Shown: positions 23,464 through 31,864, counted from the first letter of the stretch. The stretch: DNA of 31,864 nucleotides from Lachnospira sp. UBA4285 (GCA_002394965.1 DGVL01000019.1:1-31864), one strand, 5' to 3'. The notes: generated from the sequence alone by a model not told the origin. Numbers and translations are program-made.

Positions 23464-25167
23464 TCATTCCACTGCTGTGCCTGGAGCCATCTCTGTCTCC
23501 GCAGACCCAACAAAAACAACCCGCTCTCCGCTGCCGGCAAGCGCCCTGTGTGACACGGACAGGACCGTGCGTCCGGAGGCGGCGCGCCGGAGAGCTTCCA
23601 TGACGGTCTTTTCGGTCGCCGAGTCAAGGCCCGACGTGATTTCGTCCAGGAGCAGGATCGGCGGATTGGTGACAATCGCCCGCGCGATGGCAAGCAGCTG
23701 ATGCTGGCCGTGCGAGAGTCTTTCCGGCGCGAACGGCTCGTCAAGGTGCGCCGCAAGCGGCGAAAGGCCGACGACAGCCAGCGCCCGGCTGCACTGGGAA
23801 TCGCTGATGCCGTTGTCTCCCAGGGTGATCTGGTCGCGGAAGGTTCCCATCACTGGGTGAAAGCTCTGCTCCACACATCCGTACAGCTGCCGCTTTTCTT
23901 CTGGTTTCAGCGCCGCCGGATTTCTTCCGGCAAGGGTGACGCTGCCTGATGTGGGCGTGTACAGGCCGAGCACCAGGCCAAACACGGTTGATTTGCCGGC
24001 GCCTGTGCGGCCCCGCAGGACAACCCGCTCGCCCTTTTCAACCATCATGCTGAAGTGCGAGAGGACCGGCGTCTTTCCGTCATAGGAAAACGAAACGTCG
24101 CGAAGAGAAATCACCGGGCCCTTCTGCCCGGCAGGCACCGCCCCTGTCATCTGCGGCTTCTCTTTATATGCCGCCTCTGCCGGACTTTCCGCAGGCACCT
24201 CTCTCTCCGGGAGAGCCAGATACTCGCGGATGCGCCGGATGCCGGCGGCGGCTGACTGAATCGTCTGGATCTCCATCCCGATGGACTCAAGCGGCGAGAA
24301 GATTTTTCCCACATAAGAGATGACCGTGACTGCCGTGCCGACTGTGATGCCAAAAAGCTCCAGAAACAGGCCCTGACGGCCGGCGAGCGTCATCATGACG
24401 CCGATCACGGCGGCGGATGTCGAGAGGATCACCGGCGAGTAGATGGCATCGTAGAAGTTCGTCTTCTCGATGGCCGCGTAGCTTTCGCTGATCACCTTGT
24501 CGTACCTTTTTTCTGCGAAGCGCTCGCTGTTGAACACATGAATCGTCCGGATATTGCTGACCGTCTCCGGAAGAAAGCCTGTTACTTTCGCTATCGCGCG
24601 CCGGTTTTGCTCATGCGCTGAGAGCATCGCCTTCTGAATCCGGCGGGTGAACAGGAAAAGCAGCGGCAGCACGACAATCAGGATCATGCCGAGTCCCGGG
24701 CTTTTCGTGAAGATCACGACCGTCATGCCCACAACGGTTCCGAGGTCAGTAAGCAGCGACACGATGCCGGACGAGAACATCTCCTCGAAGGCATCCGCGT
24801 CGCTTGTGAAGCGGGCGGCGATGCTTCCGCTGGTGCCCGTCACGAACTCCCCCGCCGGCAGCCTGCTGAGTTTGCGGCTCATGGCCGAGCGCAGCGCATG
24901 GGTCATCTTCCCGCCCACCGCCGTCACGAGCGCCTCCCGGGCCGCGCGGCACACGCCGGCGGCGGCCGAGAGCCCGAAGTATCCGAAGCACAGGCCGGCT
25001 ATCAGCATGACATTATCCGTCAGTATGTCGATGGCGTGTCCCAGAAGCAGCGGCGGCAGAAGTTCCAGAACAATCGAAGAGACGATGGATACGGCCAGAA
25101 GAACGGTCAGTCCGGGATTGGCCGCAAGACATCCGAGAAGAATCGTGCGGATCTTAGGCTTGTTCAT
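23464..25167 (-). CDS. ABC exporter half-transporter, subunit with canonical Walker B
   Basis: A 567-residue type IV ABC exporter subunit: six transmembrane helices in the first 300 residues, then an ATPase domain. Walker A is GRTGAGKST, the signature is LSHGQHQ (usual form LSGGQ), Walker B is ILLLDEITSGLD with the catalytic Glu, and the H-loop is SVSHRALAG. The ATG at 25165-25167 has AAGGAGG eight bases upstream and overlaps the end of the partner gene by 14 bases. This argues for coupled synthesis and a heterodimer. The segment EYLALPEREVPAESPAEAAYKEKPQM between the membrane and ATPase parts is longer than usual. The substrate is unknown; drugs, lipids or peptides are typical for the family. 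Confidence 0.92.
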   Translation of the reverse strand: MNKPKIRTILLGCLAANPGLTVLLAVSIVSSIVLELLPPLLLGHAIDILTDNVMLIAGLCFGYFGLSAAAGVCRAAREALVTAVGGKMTHALRSAMSRKLSRLPAGEFVTGTSGSIAARFTSDADAFEEMFSSGIVSLLTDLGTVVGMTVVIFTKSPGLGMILIVVLPLLFLFTRRIQKAMLSAHEQNRRAIAKVTGFLPETVSNIRTIHVFNSERFAEKRYDKVISESYAAIEKTNFYDAIYSPVILSTSAAVIGVMMTLAGRQGLFLELFGITVGTAVTVISYVGKIFSPLESIGMEIQTIQSAAAGIRRIREYLALPEREVPAESPAEAAYKEKPQMTGAVPAGQKGPVISLRDVSFSYDGKTPVLSHFSMMVEKGERVVLRGRTGAGKSTVFGLVLGLYTPTSGSVTLAGRNPAALKPEEKRQLYGCVEQSFHPVMGTFRDQITLGDNGISDSQCSRALAVVGLSPLAAHLDEPFAPERLSHGQHQLLAIARAIVTNPPILLLDEITSGLDSATEKTVMEALRRAASGRTVLSVSHRALAGSGERVVFVGSAETEMAPGTAVE

Positions 25168-26887
25168 GCTCCGTGCCTCCTTCCCCTCTCTGCAGTGCAA
25201 AAAGCTTCGCGTACGGCGGGCAGACGGCCATGAGCTCGTCGTGGGTGCCGGCGCGCAGACGCCCGGCCTCAAGCATCAGAACTTCGTCAGCCTCCGGAAA
25301 CATCGCCAGCCGGTGCGATATGAGAAGAATAATGCGGTTCCCGGCGTCTCGGCGCAGCGCCGCAAAAATTTCCGATTCTGTCTTCGCATCAACGGCGGAA
25401 AACGGGTCATCCAGGATCAGCACCGGCGCCCTGGAATACAGAGCGCGGGCGAGTGAAAGCCTCTCTGCCTGTCCGCCGGACACGCCGGCGCCCTTTTCGC
25501 CGATGCAGGATGCTGCAGTGACTTCTGTGTTCAGCCTCACGTCGGAGAGCACCTTTTCAAAGCGCTTTTCGTCCCACGCCCCGAACGTCACATTTTCAGC
25601 AGCCGTACCGGCAAAAAGTTCCGGATCATGTCCGGAGTATGCAAAGATCTGCCTCTCCTTCTGCTCCCGGATATCTTTCCCGCCGTAGCGGATCTCCCCT
25701 GTCCAGTCATCTTCATCAAGAAACAGCCGGCCGAGGGTGCTTTTCCCGGATGCGACCGTCCCTGTAATGCCGATGATCTGCCCCGGGGCGGCCGTAAAAG
25801 AAATATCCTTCAACACATCACGCCCGTCAAAAGAAAGACTGACGTGCGAGACGACGAGTTCTTCCGGTTCTGCGGGCACAAGCCGGGGGATTTCCCTCGT
25901 GTCACCCAGATACGACTGTATTCGCTCCCAGGACACCTCGGCCTTGTGGACCGCGTTGAACAGCTTCGCCGCGTGAGAGCTCTTTGTCGCCAGCTTCAGG
26001 AAGCACGCCAGAAACGTGGAAAAAGCCGCGATCGACCAGGACGTCCAACCGCTGCCGGTGACATTTCCTGCGCCGAACCAGAATATGGGGATCACACTCA
26101 CCATGCTGATCGTCAGATACAGCGGCTCTGTGCTGTTCTGCCAGATACCGGCCGCAATGCTCTTTCTCTCATAGTCCGCGAGTGCCTCTTCATACAGCGC
26201 CTCGCGCACCGGCTCTTCGCCATAGATCCGGTAAGTGATGGCACCCGCCACGCGGTCGACCGTCGCGTCGGAAAGACGCGACAGGCTTTTCCGGCTCGCG
26301 GAGGCCGCCCCGGTCACATATCCCTTGAGCTTCCCGGCCGCAAAGTAGGCAAATGGCGGAAAGACAAGGCTGATCAGCGCCAGGCGCCAGTCTAAGATCA
26401 GCAGCATCACCGTGTAGGCGATCATCACGACACCTGTGTCGAAAACTTCCGTCGTGAACTTGCGCATGCCCTCCGCGAGCGACTCCGCATCGGCCACCGC
26501 CTTCGTCATCAGCGCTCCAGTGTCCTCCCGCCGCACCTCCTCCGTGCTCTCCAGCATCAGGTGATGATAGATCTCCTCCTTCAGCCGCCTCGTCGTATTG
26601 TTGGCGAACTTGCGGACATACAGCCGCTTCAGGAAGCGGTTGAACTGCACAAGCGCTATCGTCAGGACATATGCGAGGGACAGACGCGCTATTGCCCCTG
26701 CCGCCCGCGAGCCAGCCAGTATGTCATACAGATACTGGGCGAGCTGCCCTTCAAACCAGGGGCCTGCGATCATCCCTGTGTTATAGATGAGGCCTGTGAC
26801 CGTGACGACGGCCAGCGTCTTTTTCTCTTTCAGGAAAAAGTCCAGCAGGCGCGGATCCAGTCTGTATCTCTTTTCTCCATCCCCCAT
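25154..26887 (-). CDS. ABC exporter half-transporter, subunit with degenerate Walker B
   Basis: A 577-residue membrane-ATPase fusion and partner of the following gene. Walker A reads TGTVASGKST, the signature SGGQAERLSLARAL is canonical, and Walker B is LILDDPFSAVD, where the catalytic Glu is replaced by Asp. The H-loop is ISHRLAMF. One Glu-to-Asp subunit paired with one normal subunit is the known pattern of heterodimeric exporters such as BmrC/BmrD and TM287/288, with one weak ATP site. I chose the ATG at 26885-26887, which has GGAGG eight bases upstream. A GTG at 26912-26914 would overlap the alpha-mannosidase stop. The gene continues the cluster of GH38 and phosphoglucomutase with almost no spacing. 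Confidence 0.92.
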   Translation of the reverse strand: MGDGEKRYRLDPRLLDFFLKEKKTLAVVTVTGLIYNTGMIAGPWFEGQLAQYLYDILAGSRAAGAIARLSLAYVLTIALVQFNRFLKRLYVRKFANNTTRRLKEEIYHHLMLESTEEVRREDTGALMTKAVADAESLAEGMRKFTTEVFDTGVVMIAYTVMLLILDWRLALISLVFPPFAYFAAGKLKGYVTGAASASRKSLSRLSDATVDRVAGAITYRIYGEEPVREALYEEALADYERKSIAAGIWQNSTEPLYLTISMVSVIPIFWFGAGNVTGSGWTSWSIAAFSTFLACFLKLATKSSHAAKLFNAVHKAEVSWERIQSYLGDTREIPRLVPAEPEELVVSHVSLSFDGRDVLKDISFTAAPGQIIGITGTVASGKSTLGRLFLDEDDWTGEIRYGGKDIREQKERQIFAYSGHDPELFAGTAAENVTFGAWDEKRFEKVLSDVRLNTEVTAASCIGEKGAGVSGGQAERLSLARALYSRAPVLILDDPFSAVDAKTESEIFAALRRDAGNRIILLISHRLAMFPEADEVLMLEAGRLRAGTHDELMAVCPPYAKLFALQRGEGGTEHEQA

Positions 26888-26910
26888 GAAAACGTCCTCC
26901 CCGGCATGAC

Positions 26911-29900
26911 TCACCGAAGCCGCAGAGTCACAATCTCATATGGCTTCAGCTCCAGGCTCAGGCTCCGGCATCCACCGGAATTCTCCGCCGTCAGTTCTTT
27001 CTCATCCTCCTCCATCAGACTGCAGAGCGCGGCAGACTGGAATCTGCCGTCAAGCCGCATCACCGTCCGCGTGCGGCGTCCCCAGTTCTCAAACAGGCGG
27101 ACAATAATGCCGTCGCCGTCCTCCGCGCGCTTGATGGTCTCGGCCTGCACATTGTCCGCGTCAAGCGTAAAGAGCGAAGTCTTGCGGCTTTCTCCGGCCG
27201 CCGCAAGCGGCAGCACCCTCGGCGGGCAGTTGAGCAGGAGAGCCTCTCTGGCGACGCCGCCTTCTCTCCAGCCTCCCTCGTGCACAAACAGCGAATAGGT
27301 CATGTCGTGTGCGCCCTGGTCAGCCATGGGATTCGGGTCTATGCCGGATTTCAGGAGGCTAAGCGACATATCCGAGTCATGGACTCCATACCCGTAGCGG
27401 CCGTCGTTCAGGAGCGCCGCGCCGTACCCGTCCTCGGACACATCCGCCCACTTGTGGCCGCATACCTCGAACTGCGCCTCATTCCAGGAGGTATTGCGGT
27501 GTGTCGGGCGCTTCAGATTCCCAAACGGGATATCATACACGGCCTCTTCGGCAAGCAGCGCCAGCGGGAAATACACGCGCAGCAGCGTCTGATGCTCATG
27601 CCAGTCGATGTGCGTCACGAAGTCAATGCGGTCTGTGTGCCGGTAGAAGCGGATCTCCTGACGGATCACAGAGTGCACATATTGTCTTGTGAAGCGCACA
27701 GCGGCGCGAAGCGGCCCGTTTTCCGCGATCTCAAGGGTGCCCGGGGCATCGGGCAGCCAGCATTTCCTCTCGTAGCCCTCGTCGATATTCCAGGCGTCAT
27801 ACTCCTTCGGGACATCCTGAAACGCCGCGAGGTGATTCAGCGTCTTTCCGGCCTCAACCAGCTCGCGCGACACAGCTTTGTCAAACAGCCTGCTGATCTC
27901 GCCATTGCGATCGATACGGACGCAGAAGCGCTTTGTCTCAAGTGCGAGCCCGCCGTCTGCCGTTCTTTTTGCGCTGGCAAGAACAGTGTCTGCGTCAGAG
28001 AAGCAGGCCGGCCGGGTGATCGCCACCCCGGACGGAGCGCCTTCAACGGACAGCAGCACGCCGTTCTCCGTCTTCTGCGCCTTCCAGTCCGCCCCCGCAG
28101 GAAGGCTGTCTGCCGGAATTTCCGTGAGGAACGGCCCCGTGAAGTTCAGTCGGTTAAAGACCGCCAGCGCCGGGGAAGATGGCTCAGCTGGTCCGGCAGA
28201 CGCCAGAGTCTGCGCCACGCAGCTCTCCGCAGCCGCGCACTCCGCATTCCCGCTCTCGAATATCTCCCGGTACTGCTCCTCCGACGTCCGGTACACATCC
28301 CCGATCGCCGACCCCGGAAGGATGTCATGGAACTGATTCAGCAGCGTGAGCTTCCAGTTCTTCTCAAGGAGTTCCACCGGATAGGACTTGTCATCCGTCA
28401 GAGCGTTCCTGAGGACAGAGAGGAACTCCAGGTCCTGATTCAGGAATTCCGCTTTCCGGTTGTTTCTCTTGTTTTCGGCCGCACTTGTCAGTGTGCCGCG
28501 GTGGTACTCCAGATACAGCTCGCCGTACCAGACGGGGACGTCCTTTCCCGCCATGGTTTTCTCCAGCCTGTGGAAAAACTCTTTCACCGACGCCTGGACA
28601 ACCCGCGGCGTGCGGCCGATGCTCTTCTCCATCCGCCGGCTGTTCTCCAGCATCTCCTCGGTCGGACCGCCGCCCCCGTCACCGTACCCGTAACAGGTCA
28701 GCAGATCGGTATTTAATTCCTTGTCACTGTAGCGCGCCCACGTCCCGTTAATCTGACTCACGTCCTGCCGGCCGTTGTACGTCACATTTTTTGTGTGTGC
28801 CTTGTCGAAATCCGTGGTCGTGATGAAGTGCGTCAGCACCTCCGAGCCGTCGATCCCGCGCAGCCGGAATGTGTCATGCGGGAACTTGTCGCGGTCGTTC
28901 CAGCCGATCTTCGTCGTCATCAGGTACTTCAGCCCGGACTTTTTCATGATCTGCGCGATCTGCGCGTTGATGCCGAAAGTGTCCGGAAGCCAGAGCACCT
29001 CGTTTCTCGGAGCCCCCAGGTGCTGCTCGAAGTAGCGGCGTCCGTACAGGATCTGGCGCACCAGCGACTCGCCCGACGGCAGCATCGCGTCCGGCTCGAG
29101 CCACATGCCGCCCTCGGCCTCCCATCTTCCTTCCCGGATCCGCTCCCTGACCCTGGCAAATGTCTGCGGGGCCGCCTCCTCGACGAATGCGTACAGCTGC
29201 GGCTGAGACAGCATGAAGCGGTACTCCGGAAATCGCTCCATCAGGCGCAGAGCTGTGTTCACACTGCGGACGGCCTTCTCGCGGGTCTGTCGCAGCGGCC
29301 ACTTCCACGCGACGTCGATGTGCGTCGACCCCGTCGAGTAAACCGTCACCGGCGCCGCAGGACGCCCCTCATAGTAGTTTTTCTCCAGGAAGTCCGCGGC
29401 CTGGCGGATGCTCTCTTTCTCTGCCTCCGAGCCCGGGTCCCGCAGGTCAAGAAGCCCGAGAGATGCATCAAGCGCTTCCAGTGCCCTCGTCTTCTCCACG
29501 TCGCCCTCGTCGAGCAGGTTTGCCGCCTCAAAGACATTTTCCGCGTCATAATACAGGCGGGCTGTGTCCTGATCGAACCCGGCCAGAGTCAGCCGGAAGA
29601 ACAGATCCGGCGCCGGCTTGCCCGAATAGGCGTAAAATCCGACATCATATGTCTCCCCCGCCTTTGCGCACTCCGAGAGGATCACATCCCGGTGATTCAT
29701 GTCAAGCGTCGCGGCCATCTTCCCGTTTACATAGCTGATCACCTGTGGATTGTCGGTGTTCCAGATGTTCGTGGCACCCGTATGAAGCGTCAGACGCAGC
29801 TGAGTGCCGGAGAGCTCCCCGGGAACACGTACGCCGGCGCGGAAGACAAAGTGCCTGTCCGTGCCGCCCCAGGTCTCGCTTTCCGGGAACGGGCAGAACG

Positions 29901-30042
29901 AAAAGCGGCTTTCGTCGAATGTCTCGCGCAGATCATACCCGCAGTCCGCAATCTCTACTCCTGTGACCGGCACGCTGTCCCGGTATATCTTGCCCTTCAG
30001 CAGACTGATCAGCGCCTGCAGGCGGTTTTCAAGCATTGTCAT
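26911..30042 (-). CDS. Alpha-mannosidase, GH38
   Basis: A 1043-residue retaining alpha-mannosidase of the class II type. The zinc- and substrate-binding motif STHIDVAWKWPL has His241 and Asp243. The nucleophile is Asp354 in EVLWLPDTFGINAQ. GGMWLEPDAMLPSGESLVRQ and NQFHDILPGSAIGDVY supply further active-site residues. An N-terminal beta domain of about 230 residues and long C-terminal beta domains flank the catalytic part, as is usual for bacterial members of about 1,000 residues. No signal peptide is present, so it works in the cytoplasm on imported mannosides or mannose-containing glycans. The ATG at 30040-30042 has AAGGA nine bases upstream and lies 15 bases after the membrane-protein stop. 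It does not obviously belong to the pectin function. Confidence 0.94.
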   Translation of the reverse strand: MTMLENRLQALISLLKGKIYRDSVPVTGVEIADCGYDLRETFDESRFSFCPFPESETWGGTDRHFVFRAGVRVPGELSGTQLRLTLHTGATNIWNTDNPQVISYVNGKMAATLDMNHRDVILSECAKAGETYDVGFYAYSGKPAPDLFFRLTLAGFDQDTARLYYDAENVFEAANLLDEGDVEKTRALEALDASLGLLDLRDPGSEAEKESIRQAADFLEKNYYEGRPAAPVTVYSTGSTHIDVAWKWPLRQTREKAVRSVNTALRLMERFPEYRFMLSQPQLYAFVEEAAPQTFARVRERIREGRWEAEGGMWLEPDAMLPSGESLVRQILYGRRYFEQHLGAPRNEVLWLPDTFGINAQIAQIMKKSGLKYLMTTKIGWNDRDKFPHDTFRLRGIDGSEVLTHFITTTDFDKAHTKNVTYNGRQDVSQINGTWARYSDKELNTDLLTCYGYGDGGGGPTEEMLENSRRMEKSIGRTPRVVQASVKEFFHRLEKTMAGKDVPVWYGELYLEYHRGTLTSAAENKRNNRKAEFLNQDLEFLSVLRNALTDDKSYPVELLEKNWKLTLLNQFHDILPGSAIGDVYRTSEEQYREIFESGNAECAAAESCVAQTLASAGPAEPSSPALAVFNRLNFTGPFLTEIPADSLPAGADWKAQKTENGVLLSVEGAPSGVAITRPACFSDADTVLASAKRTADGGLALETKRFCVRIDRNGEISRLFDKAVSRELVEAGKTLNHLAAFQDVPKEYDAWNIDEGYERKCWLPDAPGTLEIAENGPLRAAVRFTRQYVHSVIRQEIRFYRHTDRIDFVTHIDWHEHQTLLRVYFPLALLAEEAVYDIPFGNLKRPTHRNTSWNEAQFEVCGHKWADVSEDGYGAALLNDGRYGYGVHDSDMSLSLLKSGIDPNPMADQGAHDMTYSLFVHEGGWREGGVAREALLLNCPPRVLPLAAAGESRKTSLFTLDADNVQAETIKRAEDGDGIIVRLFENWGRRTRTVMRLDGRFQSAALCSLMEEDEKELTAENSGGCRSLSLELKPYEIVTLRLR

Positions 30043-30056
30043 TTCTCACATTCCTT

Positions 30057-30764
30057 TCAGCCAAGCTTTTCCTTCGCCTTCCCCTTCGCCGTCCCGTAGA
30101 AATCCGGGAACGCTTCCTTCAGGAACAAGGCATTGGCTACCCCGTTTTGTAAAAGAAGCCGGAGAACTCTCTCAAAATCCTCGTTGAAATGGCGGATATC
30201 CGACTCATTCAGGCCGGAAAAATCCCCGCGCAGGCGGAATTCATCGGTCAGATGCAGAATGCCCCAGAGCAGCCTCGCAAAGCTCTCCTGCTCAAGAAGC
30301 AGCGGGTTCGAGGCAAGCGTGAGCAGCTCCGGCTGCCAGTTCAGGATCCGGTCCCGTATCGCGTTGTAGTGCCCCTCGTCAATCCGCACCCGGATCCGGG
30401 CTGTTTCGATCTGCTTCTGCTTTTCTTTCACTTCTTTTTCGGTCTGCGCCAGCAGCCGGGATGATTGCAAGTCGGTCTCTGTAACCTCCATGAGCTCCGA
30501 TAGCAGCGAAGCGCCGATGGCCGTAAAAAACGAGCTGGTCAGCATCCGGGTCTTGCGGATACTGTCGCGTCTCTCATGCTCGTCCATTATCTTCCCCACC
30601 ACAATGGTGGTCACAGCGAAACTCAGCGGAACAAAGGCAAGATCCTGCAGGATGTAGAATTCCGTCGTCCGCGCGTCGTGAAACAGCCAGATCTGCAGGC
30701 CGTAGATAGATGCCGAGAGGGCGATGAGTGCCGCCACCAGCAGCCATGTTCTGTTTTTTTTCAT
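30057..30764 (-). CDS. Unrecognised membrane protein with two helices and a coiled coil
   Basis: I do not recognise this 235-residue protein. It has two hydrophobic helices at about residues 7-27 and 39-59, a short charged stretch, an amphipathic region (TSSFFTAIGASLLSELMEV), and a Lys/Glu/Gln-rich coiled-coil candidate at about residues 100-128 (LLAQTEKEVKEKQKQIETAR). A helical C-terminal domain with WQPELLTLASNPLLLEQESFARLLWGILHL completes it. Most of the protein would be cytoplasmic. The ATG at 30762-30764 begins one base after the stop of the acetyltransferase remnant (TGA-T-ATG), which supports this start. The ATG at 30807-30809, 15 codons longer, would overlap the remnant in another frame. 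The alpha-mannosidase gene follows 14 bases after its stop. Confidence 0.75.
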   Translation of the reverse strand: MKKNRTWLLVAALIALSASIYGLQIWLFHDARTTEFYILQDLAFVPLSFAVTTIVVGKIMDEHERRDSIRKTRMLTSSFFTAIGASLLSELMEVTETDLQSSRLLAQTEKEVKEKQKQIETARIRVRIDEGHYNAIRDRILNWQPELLTLASNPLLLEQESFARLLWGILHLTDEFRLRGDFSGLNESDIRHFNEDFERVLRLLLQNGVANALFLKEAFPDFYGTAKGKAKEKLG

Positions 30765-30765
30765 A

Positions 30766-30846
30766 TCAGCCACCCTTCGTTCCTGACAGGAATCCGTCAG
30801 CCGGATCATAGAGCTTCCCTGTCAGCATTTTCTCTTTTTCTGTCAT
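30766..30846 (-). pseudogene. N-terminal remnant of a maltose/galactoside O-acetyltransferase (Maa/LacA)
   Basis: A 26-codon frame starts at the ATG 30844-30846 with AAGGA eight bases upstream. Its first 17 residues, MTEKEKMLTGKLYDPAD, are the characteristic beginning of Maa-type sugar O-acetyltransferases, which transfer acetyl from acetyl-CoA to sugars and are normally about 190-200 residues with a hexapeptide-repeat fold. After residue 17 the sequence leaves the family (GFLSGTKGG) and stops at TGA 30766-30768. The next gene's ATG follows after one T. The remnant has probably kept its promoter and ribosome site and now leads translation of the membrane protein. A TATACT at about 30900 is a possible -10. 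Confidence 0.7.
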
Positions 30847-30932
30847 ATCATCTTTCCTTTTTGGTTCGCCGTTTTGCAGCGACGGTTGCTCTTTTCAGAG
30901 TATACCGCACAGGTCTCCCCGGGCACCACCAT

Positions 30933-30972
30933 AAAAAAGGACTCCCGGCGTATTTCCACCGGAAGCCCTTTT
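30933..30972 (-). terminator. Intrinsic terminator after the solute-binding protein gene
   Basis: On the minus strand a 14-base stem (AAAAGGGCTTCCGG with CCGGGAGTCCTTTT, two G-U pairs; 30959-30972 and 30935-30948) with a ten-base loop is followed by a U-run at 30933-30938. It lies about 40 bases after the binding-protein stop and separates that transporter transcript from the alpha-mannosidase cluster. Confidence 0.88.
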
Positions 30973-31013
30973 GCAGCACTTTTCCCGCCGTGCGCGGAAT
31001 TTTCAAATAACCG

Positions 31014-31864
31014 TCACGAAGAAGCCTTGGCGGCCAGAGACGCGTTGCCCTGTGTCACAACCTGCTGTGCCGCATCCTGCGGAGACATGGCGCCGTAGGC
31101 AACCTGCTCCAGCATAGAGTTCAGATTCTTGTCAACCTCGGAGTATCCGTCCGGATACGGCGGATTGATCGCGGTGCTGTTCGGGATGACGACATTGTAC
31201 ACGAAATCATACACCTTGACTTCATCGGAGCTGAGCTGGTTTTTCACATAATCCGCGATCTCGGAATTGATCGGAATGCCGCGCTCGCCCTTCAGATAGT
31301 CGTTGGCCTTCTCACTGTTGATCATCCAGTTGACGAACTTGACGGCAGCCTCCGGATCCTTCGCGCTGGCGGATACCGAGAAGAACATGCTCGGCTTGAC
31401 ATACTGGGACTTCGACGGGTCGTTGCTCGGCCATGTGGTGATGCCGAGCGTCTTGCCATTGGCCGCGTTCAGATACGATACGTACTGATTGGACCAGGAC
31501 AGAGTGCACCAGGACATGTTGTCCGGATCAGATCCGTAGACCAGCGGACTCTGCTCAACCGAGCCGGTGGAGATCTCCGCGTATACGCCCGGCTCGATCA
31601 TCCAGCCGTCCTTCATGCCGTCTGCATAGAACTGATAGTACTTCGCGAGCTGGTCCGCCGTCACGTTCAGCTTTCCGTCGCCGAACATCTGCACGCCGTC
31701 GCCGCGCAGCATATACTCGATCAGACCGAGCGACGTTCCATATGCGCAGTCGGTGCGATATCCGGTCTTTTCCTTGATGGTCTTGCAGACCTGAACGAAC
31801 TCATCCAGCGTCATGTTGTCCTTGATCGTGACGCCGGCCGCATCGGTGACATCCTTGTTATAGA
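31014..31864 (-). CDS. Extracellular solute-binding protein of a sugar ABC transporter, 5' end outside window
   Basis: The C-terminal part, about 283 residues, of a family 1 binding protein. Visible features are DEFVQVCKTIKEKTGYRTDCAYG, the W-rich SPLVYGSDPDNMSWCTLSWSNQY ligand region, the family-typical KDPEAAVKFVNWMINSEKANDYLKGERGIPINSEI, and a closing amphipathic tail (GAMSPQDAAQQVVTQGNASLAAKASS). The lobe that carries the lipobox and the start codon lies beyond the window. The usual length is 420-560 residues, so nearly half is missing. It is the last gene of its transcript, ended by the terminator at 30933-30972. Its ligand is unknown. Its sequence differs clearly from the pectin binding protein at 10695-12311. 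Confidence 0.9.
   Translation of the reverse strand, partial: YNKDVTDAAGVTIKDNMTLDEFVQVCKTIKEKTGYRTDCAYGTSLGLIEYMLRGDGVQMFGDGKLNVTADQLAKYYQFYADGMKDGWMIEPGVYAEISTGSVEQSPLVYGSDPDNMSWCTLSWSNQYVSYLNAANGKTLGITTWPSNDPSKSQYVKPSMFFSVSASAKDPEAAVKFVNWMINSEKANDYLKGERGIPINSEIADYVKNQLSSDEVKVYDFVYNVVIPNSTAINPPYPDGYSEVDKNLNSMLEQVAYGAMSPQDAAQQVVTQGNASLAAKASS

Noticed and set aside
25168..25272. 35-residue N-terminal extension of the second exporter subunit.
   Set aside because: It lies inside the partner's ATPase domain; the internal ATG has a well-placed AAGGAGG.

Overview
The window looks like a chromosomal segment of a Gram-positive anaerobe of the class Clostridia, probably Lachnospiraceae-like. The DNA is fairly G+C-rich by eye. 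The reasons are AGGAGG-type ribosome binding sites, lipobox solute-binding proteins with CUT1-type permeases, DUF624 and membrane-anchored AraC regulators, and homologues of the Bacillus subtilis yes/yte/ytc pectin genes. The genus cannot be fixed from the sequence. All genes but one lie on the minus strand, so the text below follows transcription from high to low coordinates.

Region A (31864-30933): the 3' part of a sugar-binding lipoprotein of an ABC importer, closed by an intrinsic terminator. Region B (30846-21708): a tight cluster that begins with a 26-codon remnant of a maltose/galactoside O-acetyltransferase. It continues with an unrecognised two-helix membrane protein, a GH38 alpha-mannosidase, a heterodimeric ABC exporter pair and an alpha-phosphoglucomutase. 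Region C (21688-20648): three related hairpins lie between phosphoglucomutase and the only plus-strand gene, a fusion of a NifX-like domain, a Cys-rich linker and a SlyD/FKBP prolyl isomerase. Region D (20421-15700), divergent from that gene: a truncated GH2 beta-mannosidase remnant, a CE12 rhamnogalacturonan acetylesterase (YesT-like), a DUF1961 protein (YesU-like) and a membrane-bound AraC regulator (YesS-like), closed by a strong terminator. Region E (15529-1): a long collinear run of oligogalacturonate lyase (PL22), two CUT1 permeases, their binding lipoprotein, exo-rhamnogalacturonan lyase (PL26), rhamnogalacturonan lyase (PL11), a NodB-type deacetylase, a GH106-like hydrolase, a DUF624 membrane protein, a ketopantoate-reductase-family enzyme and tryptophanyl-tRNA synthetase (cut by the window edge).

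Regions D and E together read as a pectin / rhamnogalacturonan-I utilisation locus. The lipoprotein and permeases would import oligosaccharides. None of the catabolic enzymes shows a signal peptide, so deacetylation (YesT, perhaps the NodB protein) and exo-cleavage (PL11, PL26, PL22) should take place in the cytoplasm. The AraC sensor and DUF624 protein probably regulate or accompany uptake. No secreted depolymerase and no GH105 unsaturated glucuronyl hydrolase is seen in the window.

The least ordinary items are the NifX-FKBP fusion, the triple hairpin array, and two truncated gene remnants that each end one base before the next gene's start codon, as if they now act as leader cistrons.
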